From Paraphysoderma sedebokerense (lineage: Eukaryota > Blastocladiomycota > Physodermatomycetes > Physodermatales > Physodermataceae), in assembly GCA_025602915.1 (NCBI GenBank), contig JAHLJZ010000089.1:32792-96791 (forward strand): a stretch of DNA of 64,000 nucleotides. Reading direction: 5' to 3'. How positions within the stretch are numbered: position 1 is the stretch's first letter; each line of letters begins with the position of its first letter. Below, one piece after another: positions 36,199-47,950 of the stretch. Both the position numbers and the translations under genes were made by a program. Below the pieces are notes generated by a model that was not told where the DNA came from, did no database searches, and worked only from the letters and a program-made list of their open reading frames with translations.

Positions 36199-37296
36199 AT
36201 GGCTACCACAAATTCTATCCGTCGGATACTCATATCTACCCCCTCCAAACGACTTCGTTTATCGTCACAATACCTCATTTCTACCCAAACAACGCTTTCG
36301 TTGAACCATGCTGTGATACCTACTGTTTCTGTATTTGCGAATCTTGTGAACTCAAGACAACGAAATTTCTCAGCATCATGCTCGTCTTATTCGATTTTCA
36401 ATATTCCAAATCAGTTCAGTAAGAGTTATTCTACGATGACGGCAGATTCGAATGCCAATGGATCAGAAACACACAAGGAAAAGGTCGCCGTAACTCCAGA
36501 AATTCAAGAATCATTTGATAACAAAAGAGATGTTTCAACCGAGGAAATGAAAGAACTAGTGACGAAAAAGTTGACTGAAAAGGTTTCTTTCGTTGCCCTC
36601 TCTTGTCTTGGGTTTACTGTTATGGATTTGCCGTTTAATTCCTGTTGCGCAATGGATTAAGATGATCGGTCATCTTCATTATGTGCCTTGCAATATCACT
36701 GAAACACACTATTTATTGCAGATTCCATTTGATGTATATTCATAGTGTTTCTGTATTCAGCATTCTAATAGTTATTGCTTAAATAGGATATCTTCGTCAT
36801 CGATGTTCGAACACCGGAAGAAGTAGCCGCAGGTGCTGTCCCGACGTCAAAGAATATTCCAGGTAATCAGGCCGTTCTCTTTCTGATTTATTGTCTGTTC
36901 TTAAGAAGTTTCTTAATACCTTGCGCTAACATAATATCATCATCTGCGTATTCATGTTAGTCACGGAATTGCAAGAAGCTCTATCCCTCCCAAATACCCA
37001 ATTTCAGCTGTTGTACCAATTTCCAAAGCCTTCTAGAGAAATGGATAAGATCATATTTTACTGCAGATCTGGCAAACGAAGCCAGGCAGCGTTTGAAATC
37101 GCAGAATCTTTAGGATTTAAAAAGTACGTTCAAGATTGGTTATAATCACCCTGCTGCCCTTGTGCAGCAATTGACATGCGCTTTTGCGATCTTTTTAATC
37201 ATCTATTTCGGCTCGTCACTTCTTAGGATTCGTAATTACCGGGGTTCATGGTTGGCGTGGAATGCAGCTCAAGGTGAAAACGATCGCTCAGCTTAA
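36199..37296 (+). CDS. Mitochondrial rhodanese-domain protein
   Basis: Four exons (36199-36582, 36787-36862, 36961-37123, 37227-37296; 693 nt, 230 aa). The first ~75 residues are Ser/Arg/Thr-rich without acidic residues and read as a mitochondrial targeting sequence. The rhodanese domain follows: IFVIDVRTPEEVAAGAVP, then the active-site loop YCRSGKRSQAA with the catalytic Cys, and RGSWLAWNAAQ at the end, as in single-domain thiosulfate sulfurtransferases. The loop sequence CRSGKR fits a sulfur-transfer enzyme using thiosulfate or persulfide. The first intron uses a GTTTCT donor. Confidence 0.8.
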
Positions 37297-37835
37297 CGCA
37301 GCGTGTAACATTATAGGTATCAATTTTCATGGTTGCGGACCATTATGTTAATAGTCATTCTCACCGCGAATGTTAAAAAAATAAACAATATGTCTTCGAA
37401 AATGGAAATTTCTGAATTCCCTGCAATCAGGCCTGTAGTATTGAGATATCGCTGTGACCAACAGCATTTAAAGTAACTGGCCGTGGTAACTTGATCAAAA
37501 AGTGACATATAAAAGTCTATTCACGAGTGTGTTCAAGCGGAAGGATGGATGTCACCGTGGTCAGAATAAAGGCGACAAGGCCAGCATTGCGCCCAGCTAA
37601 AAATATGAATACAATTATCCCTTATGCTATATGGATTTTTCATATTTGGCTTCCGTAGTTTGTTTGAAATTGTTTTGACAGATGTGGGAGTCTGATGGAG
37701 CACGCATTCTAAGCATCTTGATTCATCTACAAGTCTGACGTCATACCAAAGGACACGAATACTTCGCCCTTAAAAAAAAGCTTAGAGCACTTTACAAGAT
37801 TGATTCCAACGCTCGGATATCTCTTTACTGTCAAA
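37297..37835. other. Intergenic region
   Basis: Spacer between the rhodanese and Pmp3-like genes, with a poly-A-like tract near 37770-37780. No gene seen. Confidence 0.5.
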
Positions 37836-38502
37836 ATGGATCAAAGCACCCGTAGCACCCAAATCACCCCAAGCACCCCAAGCACCCAAAACACCCCAGC
37901 TAAGAAAGTAAAGCGCAGTTCTTTAGCGACATGCTGCATCGTTTTTGTCGCGGTTCTGATGCCGCCCCTCGCGGTCTTTGAAATCAAGGGTTGCAATGGA
38001 GGTAGGATAACACTGTTTTGCCTGGCTTACATACAACGTCCATCATCTAACGCCTTCATAAGATTTCTGGATTAATTTTCTTTTGACGTTACTTGCATAC
38101 TTTCCTGGGCTCATCCATGCCGTGTATATCATTATCAAGTATCCCGATCAATTATTTGGGTTTGGTCCCGATGAATTAGAGCAGATGGAACGAGCTCAAA
38201 GATTAGGTCAGCCCGCCGTTGTTGTACCAGCAGGAACACAAGTGATCTATACAGGTGAAGCGCCGAAAAAACCACCGATTGCCATTGTGGAGGCAAATCA
38301 TTCGAGACAGGCCAACCCTCCTCCCATGCATATGGTGGAAGCCAACCCACCTCCCAGACATATGGTGGAGGCTAATCCTCCTATGGCATACAGTTCTAGT
38401 TCCTCTCCGCCTGCGAGGAATGCTTTGGCTGCAACTCCTCACACACCCCCACCGACTCCTCCCTCGTTTCAATCATCGAAGAAAGATATGCCGCCATTGT
38501 AA
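37836..38502 (+). CDS. Pmp3/UPF0057 proteolipid with long C-terminal tail
   Basis: Two exons (37836-38001, 38063-38502; 606 nt, 201 aa). The Pmp3 core is exact in layout: a first membrane helix CCIVFVAVLMPPLAVF followed by EIKGCNG, then FWINFLLTLLAYFPG-LIHAVYIIIKY. Pmp3 proteins are small plasma-membrane proteolipids that affect membrane potential and salt tolerance, usually 50-60 aa. Here a Ser/Thr/Pro-rich N-terminus of ~35 residues and a ~110-residue cytoplasmic tail are added. The tail has a short repeat (HMVEANPP twice, with a third related block) and a Pro/Ser-rich end. Confidence 0.85.
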
Positions 38503-39079
38503 AGTTTTTTAAGACGGCACCGAGTTAAGGCGCTGCAGATTACTGTAAGGGTTATGTCTCTGGTGGAATATAAATTGTAGTCATTAATACGTAGCCAATC
38601 AGCATTCTATGATGCACTTTTGTGAAATTGTACAGATGGTATATTACTAAAAATGGTATATCACTATGAAAATAATCCTGGTTATTTTTCACTTCATTGG
38701 TGAAATCATTCAAATCTGAGCAAACCACTGATCGTGGAGATTCTTGCGCTATTCTATAGTTGCTAGTGTTAATAAATACTGTGTCATCGTATAATTCTCA
38801 TTATCTTACTGATGAGTGATCCCACTTTCCCGATTTTGATTGATGGCAGCGGCCAGCATATGTCATAATCAGCGGAAAGTTTCTAAGCGGATAATCTCGA
38901 GTACAATCAAAGAGCAATGACATGGATCTGGCCTCTGGGTCCCAGTTCATCCAGTATCAATTCATCAATGACGTATGTTCATTTTCGATCACTACATAAC
39001 ATGCAATGAACATTCCCTGATATTTTGGCCTCTCTAAAGCCTTGATTGCTTTTCTTTCACAAACTAAAAGCTTTGAGAT
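38503..39079. other. Intergenic region, includes promoter of Het-C-like gene 1
   Basis: AT-rich spacer. Its last ~180 bp resembles the region upstream of the second Het-C-like gene (see separate entries). No other gene seen. Confidence 0.5.
38954..38982 (+). promoter_or_regulatory. Conserved upstream block with TGACGTA, Het-C-like gene 1
   Basis: A 29-bp block about 125 bp before the ATG is shared almost base for base with the block at 41813-41841 before the paralogue. It contains TGACGTA, the core recognised by ATF/CREB-type bZIP factors. A GAGTACAATCAAA motif lies upstream of both. Confidence 0.45.
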
Positions 39080-41144
39080 ATGTTTCGATTACTTGCGTTG
39101 ATGTTTTTAGCGACTCTATGTCCATTCTATTCCGCGTATGACACTGGACATCATGCCGATGTGACGAGAAACAGCATGCTGCTGTTCAACTACAGTACCG
39201 TTGCAACTGACACTGCAGTTCTGATGAATTGGTTTACCGTAAGTGCACATTTTTCGTTCTATTGTTTGACCTCGGCGCGGTTTACAATAATATTATTATT
39301 GTCATTTAGGACTTGTATGCCTTTTCTCTTTCCTTTGGAAATGGTTTGGATGCATCTTCCAACTAATTTTCTATATAATGTTTTAACAGCGCTTCCGTTA
39401 TAGATGTTGTAGTACCAAAATACATTCCAGAATTGGAATCAATGCATTGTGATAATCTTTATAATTTCGTATACGCGGCCAATTACATGTCGCAATTGGT
39501 TATCAACACAAGGTTAGTTGCCGAGTCAATTCAGTAAGACAATACCTAGAATCTTACGTAAATTCAGAAATGCCATCCAATCAGCGGTCCGACAAAACGA
39601 TCCATTGTTATATCTAGCATTGCTTGGGAGCAGTGTTCATACCGTTCAAGACTTTTATACGCATAGTAATTGGGCCGATATTTTCTATCGGACTTCGTGT
39701 AGCTGTCTTGAGAATGGGCCTACTTTTTATCAAGTTCTAACAAGCGTGAATGGAAACGTGAGTGAGATCCCCCTGAAATGGCCTCAACTAGCAAATTTAC
39801 GTACATGTATGTGTCACTTCTCCTTCTTTCAGTATTACTTGGTACTAACCCTGAGTCGACAACCCTACCTCAGATTCTTGGAACGGTGTATCAAACAATT
39901 CAGTGAATCTGTACCCCGGTCAAGTTCAGCATGGCGACTACTGCAGTGGAATCAATCATGATTCATATGTTAGACCAACCTTTGAGCAATCCTATGCTCA
40001 CGCCCTTTCGGCATCTTTGGAGTGGTTGCTCAATATCGAGAATTGGGCAGGAGAAGTCAATAACACCTTCGTGAATTATGTAAAGACTGCTTATGTCGCC
40101 AATAATACGGAACAGCTTGCGGCAAATCTGGATTCCAGTTTTGTGGTTTCTTACTCCGCTGGGACTTGGGTTTTCGGAGAGAATAATGGTCACTATAAGG
40201 GAGCTGGGTCTGCAAATACGGATTTGTTCGGTGCTGCCACTGCAAGTCTTGCCAGAAGTGATACGGTTTATACAAAGGTTAGAATTTTCATTCCTTATAT
40301 TATTACTACTTAATCATCGTCTCACTTTCGCTTGACCGATACAATCTTTCAGCTCTATACGGACCAAGACGCATACAAACCGTTAGTTACCCCTTCGCTC
40401 TACACGGATCGGAATGTCTCCAATAATCCAGCAGTCGCAACCGCAGCAGAATACATTACCCCGTATTCGTCGATTCCGCAAAATTATCTGCCCTCATCAC
40501 AACTTTTTGTTCTCCGTACACTGTGGTATCAAACCCCTGGCCGATCCGCTTTGGATGATCCAAATGCATATTCCGAGGTTGCCTTTAATGTACATTCTAA
40601 CATCATGGTTATGAAGGATGCCCCAATGAAAGACCAAAGAACCTTCCGTCCACATTGGACTAGTATTATGGCTGTTCCATCGTTTGTGCCTGACAATGTA
40701 ATATCGAACGTCTAAATCTATGCGATTGATTGAGCATTAACCAACTTCGGAAATTGTAGGTAACAAATGTTGGCTATACGTTACTAGAGGCCGCAGATCA
40801 AAGTGTGTATGGCGTAACCGCTGACGACGGAAAACTAAATATAACGATTGATGCGACCAACATGACATTTTCAGGTTTGTTCCTCGTGCTTGTTTTCTGT
40901 ATGCGTTTGCTGAAGTCACCATCTATCGTTGACGATTGTATTTTCTTCAGGCGACATTTCGGGTCAGCTGGGAACTCCGTTTAACACAACCGGAGGACGA
41001 AGTACTGCCGAAATTTATTTGTTCCAACTACAATATGGAAATTGCGGCGATTTGAAAATTCCACCGATGCCAGATACGTATTGTAATAATACGGCATACG
41101 GCTCAATGTTGCTGTTTCAACCGCAATGTGCAGGTGCAGCTTAG
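39080..41144 (+). CDS. Secreted Het-C/VWA7-like protein, copy 1
   Basis: Eight exons (39080-39238, 39310-39343, 39404-39512, 39568-39806, 39874-40277, 40353-40697, 40760-40874, 40951-41144; 1,599 nt, 532 aa). A clear signal peptide (about residues 1-18) is followed by YDTGHHADVTRN and, near residue 115, HTVQDFYTHSNW. These paired His/Asp motifs are the hallmark of the Het-C/VWA7 group, whose fold is related to zinc phospholipase C/P1 nuclease. The mature protein has many N-glycosylation sites and ~10 Cys. The likely place of action is outside the cell or on its surface. Enzymatic activity is unproven; the metal-ligand set is only partly visible. Confidence 0.65.
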
Positions 41145-41932
41145 GCGCTTCCTCCATAACGTTGTTAAGTTCATATCTGTCTTTCCGGTAGTTCTCTTGT
41201 TTCGTATTCTCGCATATGTTAAATATTTGAAATATCAATGCCAAAGTTGGGCATAACTTCGATGGTTCGTTCGTGAATAACCATATGGATTTTTTAATTG
41301 AATATAAAACGTCATTCTTCATCCAAAAGATTGATGTTGGGCTTCTCTTCGTATATTGTGAGACGCGAGGGACTCACCTAGCATGACATTTTTCACTGAT
41401 AGATATGTTATCAACCTTGAGTGGTGTCTATGGTCGCATTAGTTGAGTAATCTCAGCCTGTTGGAAATTTGGCACACGATTGTACTTTGATTGTTCCAAA
41501 TTTCGTAAATTAAAGCGCAGATCATTATGATTCATCTTCACGTAGTACGGGAATAACTTGAAATGTTGAATTTGAAGCTGATAAATCGACCAGTTGTATG
41601 TGCAACAAATATATCAGTATCGGAGACGTATTCAACTTGAACAATATAGAATTTTCTACATTCAAGTGATGCATCATACATTTCCTACGATTAAAATCGA
41701 TAGCTAGGGAATGTTCCCGGCCCAATCCCGTGTATCAAAAGCGAACAAAGATCGGGAGTACAATCAAACAACAATTAGTTGTATCGAAGATAAAGTCATT
41801 TTGTATCAATTCATTAATGACGTATGCTCATGTTTACATCAGTACATAAAATGCTACATGCTGTTGTTGCCGACGGGAATTTATTCGTATGCCAAAGTGT
41901 AGCTCTTCAGCAAGCTGCAAATATTTGCGACT
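41145..41932. other. Spacer between the Het-C-like genes
   Basis: AT-rich 788-bp spacer. Its last ~180 bp is homologous to the promoter of copy 1. No gene seen. Confidence 0.5.
41813..41841 (+). promoter_or_regulatory. Conserved upstream block with TGACGTA, Het-C-like gene 2
   Basis: Counterpart of 38954-38982, about 120 bp before the ATG at 41933. Only two bases differ, although the surrounding spacer has diverged. Confidence 0.45.
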
Positions 41933-43975
41933 ATGTTTCGATTAATTTTTTTGATCTATTTAGCGGTTTTTTGCCCGTTTTATGCCGCATACGACACAGG
42001 CCATCATGCCGATGTAACAAGAAATAGCATGTTGCTATTCAACTACAGTTCTGTCGCAACCGACACTGCGGTTCTGATGAATTGGTTTACCGTTGGTACC
42101 ATACAATCTGCTCGGCCCAACAAACTCGCGTCTCTAATATTTCTTTTACTTCGTTAGGACTTGTACGCTTTTTCGTTATCATTTGGAAGAGGTTTGAATA
42201 CAATACTACACAAGTTAATGTACAGTACTAATATTTCCTATCACTTTAGATATTATTGTCCCCAAATTCATTCCAGAGCTGGAGTCCATGCATTGTGACA
42301 ATCTTTATAATTTCGTGTATGCCGCAAACTACATGTCACAGCTGGTAATCAATACGAGGTTGGTGTTTTAAAAATTTAAGTCATAAACTCTCGATATAAT
42401 TCATACATATATATTGTAGGAATGCCATTCATTTAGCGGTTCGCCATAATGATCCGCTGTTGTATCTAGCCATGTTTGGAAGCAGTGTTCATACCGTTCA
42501 AGACTTCTATACGCATAGTAATTGGGCCAGTATATTTTACCGGACTTCATGCAGCTGTCTTGAGAGTGGGCCTACGTTTTATCAAGTTCTCAAGAGCGTG
42601 AATGGAAACGTCACCGAGATCCCCCTGAAATGGCCTCAGCTTGCTAATCTGCGTACATGTATGGGTCCCTCCTGCATTCCGTAATTTGTGCCAATGTGCT
42701 GAGTCGACTAACTAATCACAGATTCTTGGGATGGTGTATCAAATCATTCCGAGAACCTTTATCCTGGTCAGGTGCAACACGGAGATTACTGCAGCGGAAT
42801 CAACCAAGATTCATACGTCAGACCAACCTTTGAGCAATCTTATGCTCATGCACTTTCGGCAACGTTGGAGTGGTTGTTCAATGTCGAAAACTGGGCGGGA
42901 GAGATCAACAGTACCTTCGTGGATTACGTAAAAATAGCTTATGTCGCAAACAATACGGAACAGCTTGCCGCCAATTTGAGGTCCAGCTTTGTCGTTTCTT
43001 ACGCTGCCTCAGCCTGGGTGTTTGGAGAAAACGACGGACATTACAAAGGTGCTGGATCGGGTAATACTGATGTGTTTATTGCAGCGACTGTCAGCCTTGC
43101 TCGAAGTAATACGGTCTATACCAGGGTAAGAATTGAACAAATTTAAAGGCATCCATTTTTCGATTGACTGATGATGACTTTAGCTTTACACCGACCAAGA
43201 CGCATACAAACCGCTAGTTACCCCTTCGCTCTACACAAATCGAAATATCTCAAACAATCCAGCAGTTACAACTGCTGCAGAATATATTACACCGTATTCT
43301 TCGATTCCACAAAACTATCTACCCTCATCACAACTATTTGTTCTACGTACTTTATGGTACCAAACTCCGGGGCGATCATTGCTCGATGCTCCTAATGCCT
43401 ATTCTCAAGTCGCTTTCAATATCCATTCGAACATTATGATAATGAATGATGCTCCAATGAAGGATCAAAGATCCTTTCGTCCATATTGGACTAGCATTAT
43501 GGCGGTCCCATCGTTAGTGCCTGACAATGTATAGTCACTTATCCAAACTATTATAGAGGTGTCAAACATTAACTTTCCTTGAACATTGTAGGTAACAAAT
43601 GTTGGCTATACGTTATTAGAGGCGGCGGATCAAAGTGTATATGGGGTCACATCGGATGACGGAAGGCTTAATATTACGATTGATGCAACCACCATGTCGT
43701 TCTCAGGTTTGTCTCTGTTTGTAACTTTCTCTTACGCATACAATAATTCATCGCTACTATTTTTGGTATCAATTTGATTAGGTGACATTTCCGGCCAATT
43801 GGGAACTACCTTTAATACAACAGGAGGACGTAGTACGGCCGAGATATTCTTACTTCCACTTCAGTACGGAGATTGCGGTAATCCAAAAATACCACCAATG
43901 CCAGACACATATTGTAATAATACCGCATACGGCTCGATGTTGCTGTTCCAACCTAATTGTAAAGGAGCTGCTTAA
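41933..43975 (+). CDS. Secreted Het-C/VWA7-like protein, copy 2
   Basis: Tandem paralogue of the gene at 39080, in the same orientation with the same exon plan. Signal peptide, YDTGHHADVTRN, HTVQDFYTHSNW, the CSGINQDSYVRPTFEQSY block and the C-terminal PPMPDTYCNNTAYG block are all kept. Third-position and intron divergence is high while protein identity is high, so both copies appear to be under selection and are an older duplication than the 5.7-kb array. It ends at TAA 43973-43975. Estimated size is about 530 aa. Confidence 0.65.
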
Positions 43976-44153
43976 AACTTTCAGTGGCGTATTGGTTAGG
44001 ATTATTCTGAAGTATGAGCTATTCTCTGTCGTTGATGTTTTAATATACTTTTTATTTGCGCGTGCACATAAAACTACTGTCACTTATGTCATTTAACTGT
44101 CTCTAGTCAGTTCCAGTAATTCACTCTTGCATAATAATCCTTACAACATAGTT

Positions 44154-45595
44154 TTATTTGAGCAAAGCGTTGCTGATCTCTCTTTGAACAATGCTCAATC
44201 CATCATGGTCCAGTTCTTTCAGCAATGCTAAAACTGCGATTAAAACATTTGGGGACGTTGTAGACCGTCTATTTTCCTTCTGCACTGCGCTAGAGCTAGG
44301 GTGGATAACTAATGACATGGGTCGAACTGTTTTCTCCTCCATTAAAGTGGGTTTGTCGGCTTTTGAGGTTGACTTATCGTCTGAATTGACGTCTTCTCCC
44401 CTAACTGACGCCGCGAATTGTGGAGATGCCTTGATCGAATTTTGAAGATTCAGTGCTGAATTGGACGAGTTCTTGTTTTTCGATGCTGCTCGAATGGAAC
44501 TGTTCACCTGTTAGTTCCGAGTCATAAAAGATTATCAATGAGATTATACAGTGAAAGAAGCTCAATAGAGAACGGTTTACTTCATCGAAATCTCCAATCG
44601 ACCAGGATGATCTGGATCTCTTCATATTCTCAGTCGAATTAGTACGCGAGATTGAGTTAGTAGTTTCGAGAGCCGATTCCTTTTGAACTAATAAATCTGC
44701 CGCAGATAACGAATTCGATCTGGATGTTATACGTTCGCACGAATTGATTCCTTTAGAGTCTTCCACTTTCTCGTGTGATATATGTTGAGTTTGCATGGCG
44801 ATGGCAGTTGGTGATTTCAGCGCAGCAGAAAGCTCGTCTGGGGTGACATCTACATAATGATTATCAATTTCAGATTCTACGACAAATATAAATTTAAGTA
44901 ATTGGAGCAGAAAAATTGTTGAATGTGACCTTTATTATCTATCTTCCTCAGGAAGGGACAGTAAGCAAGAATCGTCTTTCTATATTCCGAATCGCGACTA
45001 ATGGGATTATCGCCTAGCCACTAATAGATAATAAAGGAATTCATAGATTAATTGATGTTATTTCAAACTGAATTATTTGGTGAGAATCATTTCGAGTGTA
45101 GCCGTCCGACACTTAATTATGATGCGAATGATGCTCTGATAGCTCTCTCGAAAAAAGAAGGTGTTGATCCTAAAGTGACTCCCATACGATATCATGGAAA
45201 AGTAACTTGCCAAAATCTTCAGACGCTTTAAATTCGTTAAATATGCAAGTTGTTTTAAATCGGAAATATTGTTTCTTCGTAGGTATAGTTCTTGCAGACA
45301 AGTAAGATGACGAAACGGTTCGAGGGTTGTCAGACTATTGACACTGAGAATCGGGTTAGTTCCCATCGGTGAGCAAAGTAAATAAGCAAAAAGAGAATAA
45401 AGTTAATATAAAATTAATTAAACTGTTACATGATTTAAAGGTATCAAACCTCAAACTGAGCACTTCGAGATTAGGTAGATCTTTGAGTACATCCACATTA
45501 GTAAGATTGTTACCCCACAGATTCAAATTTTTTATTAAATTCAAATCGCTCTTCTGGGTTCTCTGTATTATAAGGTCTTTAGTGAGAGTTGTCAT
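44154..45595 (-). CDS. CFAP410 (C21orf2)-like leucine-rich-repeat protein
   Basis: Five exons on the minus strand (45595-45450, 45343-45211, 45020-44930, 44849-44581, 44507-44154; 993 nt, 330 aa). The N-terminus follows CFAP410 step by step: LTKDLIIQRTQ, LNLWGNNLTNV, LEVLSLSVNSLTTLEPF, LQELYLRRNNISDL, LWLGDNPI, then a cap with LRKIDNKDVTPDEL. A ~150-residue disordered Ser-rich middle is followed by a C-terminal helix (VLIAVLALLKELDHDGL) like the oligomerising helix of CFAP410. In animals and protists this protein works at the basal body. The second intron (45021-45210) begins GC rather than GT. Confidence 0.75.
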
Positions 45596-45856
45596 GGAAT
45601 TAAAATTTTCTTTTCGGAAACTGTCAATGGTTCCGCATATCTAAAGGCAACGCGAACATTGGCAAGCGTGCTCCGTGCAACCCCGAAGAGCATTTATTCA
45701 AACTGTCATGATTTATTATCAGGTTAACACCGACAATATTCACTTGTGAATAGAGTTAATATAAGACAGCATGCAGAAGTCATTTTTAGTTAAAAAGAGC
45801 GACAATGCAACAGCGCCAAGAACCGCAGCATTCAACATTTGCGTCCATAAACATTC

Positions 45857-46906
45857 CTAATTCTCTTTGCACTCCTGGAATAACCTAAGAACGTACAAAA
45901 ATAGATTGATAAAATCGAGATATAATCCAACAACACCTAGGATATATTCTTCTGGAGATAACTGTTGGCAAATCATTTGAGTGTCCCATAGCACCAATCC
46001 AGAGAAAACGAGAACACCGAGAATTGCGATAAAAAGGTTTAATCCATGTGAAAAAGGGATAAAAATGTTGACAATTCCGGCCAGTACCAACACAAGAAGC
46101 CCAACGAAAAGACTAGCCATTCAAGGAAAAATGAAGAAGGTAATGTGAAAATGGGTTAGCTCTTGCGGGTTGCAGGAACGATAGTGGGAGGACAATACTT
46201 ACACTGGAGCGAGGCCGGAAAAGTCATACTTAGTTTGAAATGTGAAAAGGGTCAAACCGATAAATACTCCGCTGGTAATAAGGAAAGCCTGAAGGACCAC
46301 TGAGCTATCATAGAAGGTCACTGTACAAAAAGACTCGGAACTTAGTGGTGTCGAATGCGACGATGAATTAGACAATTGACGAACCTATTGCTCCAATAGC
46401 AAAGCTTTGCAATAAGGTAAAGATCGAAAGGAGTATGTAGTTTGTTGGATAGCTCTTGCGTTTCCAAAACAGGATAAGATAAACGACAAGAGATAGTATT
46501 GAACTTGCTATCACAAAGCCGGGACTACTCTGAACCCAAACCTGGGCACTCTTGGAATATATAAGAAAAGAAGATGTTGCGACAGTCACAAGTAACATGG
46601 CTGTCAAGATTGAATACACTTTACGAATGAAGGCTGCGAAGAGGAAAAGTAAAAACCACAATGTCAGCTCAGTTTGTGATCTATGATGAGCTGAACATAA
46701 AAGTATAAAAGCATACCATTTCGAATTTCTACCGATAAATCACTAACTACGTATTTCTCAACCACCTGTCTCTCGGGATCATCAGTTGGACCGGCGTTAG
46801 GGAAAGATTCATGATAACTTGGGGGATGCGGACAGGTGGATTGGCCAAAGTCAGTAGGTTCGGTGGATTGATAGGAAGGGTATCCGGAGGGAGCCAACTT
46901 TGACAT
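45857..46906 (-). CDS. LFG/Bax-inhibitor-1 family membrane protein
   Basis: Four exons on the minus strand (46906-46717, 46633-46385, 46320-46203, 46112-45857; 813 nt, 270 aa). A cytosolic Pro/Ser-rich N-terminus of ~45 residues leads to [26 protein letters not shown], the entry motif of LFG proteins, and then seven hydrophobic helices. The signature [10 protein letters not shown] and the ending [25 protein letters not shown] include the Asp residues of the Ca2+-leak pore. These proteins sit in ER/Golgi or vacuole membranes and moderate calcium and cell-death signals (yeast Bxi1 is the relative). It shares a 255-bp divergent promoter region with the Nudix gene. Confidence 0.85.
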
Positions 46907-47161
46907 GATGTGTAGTATTGTTCAGAAATCCTTATAGGAGAAGAATTTACAATGTTATGATGATAATGATTGTTGACGATGTCGGTCGAAGGAGAACGGG
47001 CTGCGGAGAAGGAATTCATCACTTCTGTCGGCGGAGTGAATTACCATTGTCCAGGGAACTCGGAGGGAACTCCGGAGAAGAGAAGCACTTCAAGACGCAA
47101 CATCACTACAAGGACGACCCTAATCACTTTCAATATTCAGAAATACATATTATACACTATT

Positions 47162-47871
47162 ATGTCCGCATCCAAACCATTAGTGCGAGTTGGTGTCGGT
47201 GTATTTGTGATGCGTCAGGTAAGATTTCTCCTTACTGCTTATTGATACGCCATCTTTATCAACCACCGATTCCAATAGGATAAGAAGATTCTAATAGGAA
47301 AGCGGAAAGGGTCCCATGGAAACGGTAACCCGATCATTGATAATTAAATACATGGAATTTTAACTGATTCATAGTTTTAGGTACTTTTCAACTCCCAGGA
47401 GGTATGCTTGTATTTCCTCCTTCAATTCAAACCGCAGAAAGCTGAATGGACTCCTTCTTCCGTACTTCAGGACATCTAGAGTTTGGAGAAACCTTCGAAG
47501 AATGCGCAATTCGAGAAGTAAAGGAGGAAGCCGGATTAGATATTCATAACTTATCGTTCGAAACTGCAACAAACGATATTTTTCCAACTGATAATAAACA
47601 CTACGTGACGGTCTTCATGAAAGGGTGGTGTAAAGATCCAAATCCGAATGCAATTGTAAGCTGTTCTTTTCAATAATCTTCAATGTCGACACCCACATTA
47701 GAGAATAACCCATTTCCGTTTGAACAGGTCATGGAACCAGAGAAATGTGAAAAGTGGGAATGGCTCAGCTGGGAAGACACCTGCAGACTGAGGCCCTTAT
47801 TTAAACCGTTGGAAAGTCTGATAAAGACTAGATCAAATTATAGACCAGACAATTCAATAAATTCGGCATGA
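47162..47871 (+). CDS. Nudix hydrolase (MTH1/NUDT15-like)
   Basis: Five exons (47162-47218, 47279-47324, 47381-47401, 47471-47655, 47728-47871; 453 nt, 150 aa). VRVGVGVFVMRQDKKILIGKRKGSHGNGTFQLPGG leads into a complete Nudix box, GHLEFGETFEECAIREVKEE then AG. It has the invariant Glu residues for metal binding and a downstream KWEWLSW block like NUDT15-type nucleotide triphosphate cleaners. Length matches the family. The third exon is only 21 nt and encodes the GTFQLPG turn before the box. Predicted cytosolic; substrate (oxidised dNTP or similar) is inferred from family. Confidence 0.85.
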
Positions 47872-47950
47872 GATGTTTATTGCATTTTATTCGTTAAGTC
47901 TCACTTGCAAAGTCAGTGGATTTTCAAACATGTCATCGTTGACTGCTAGA

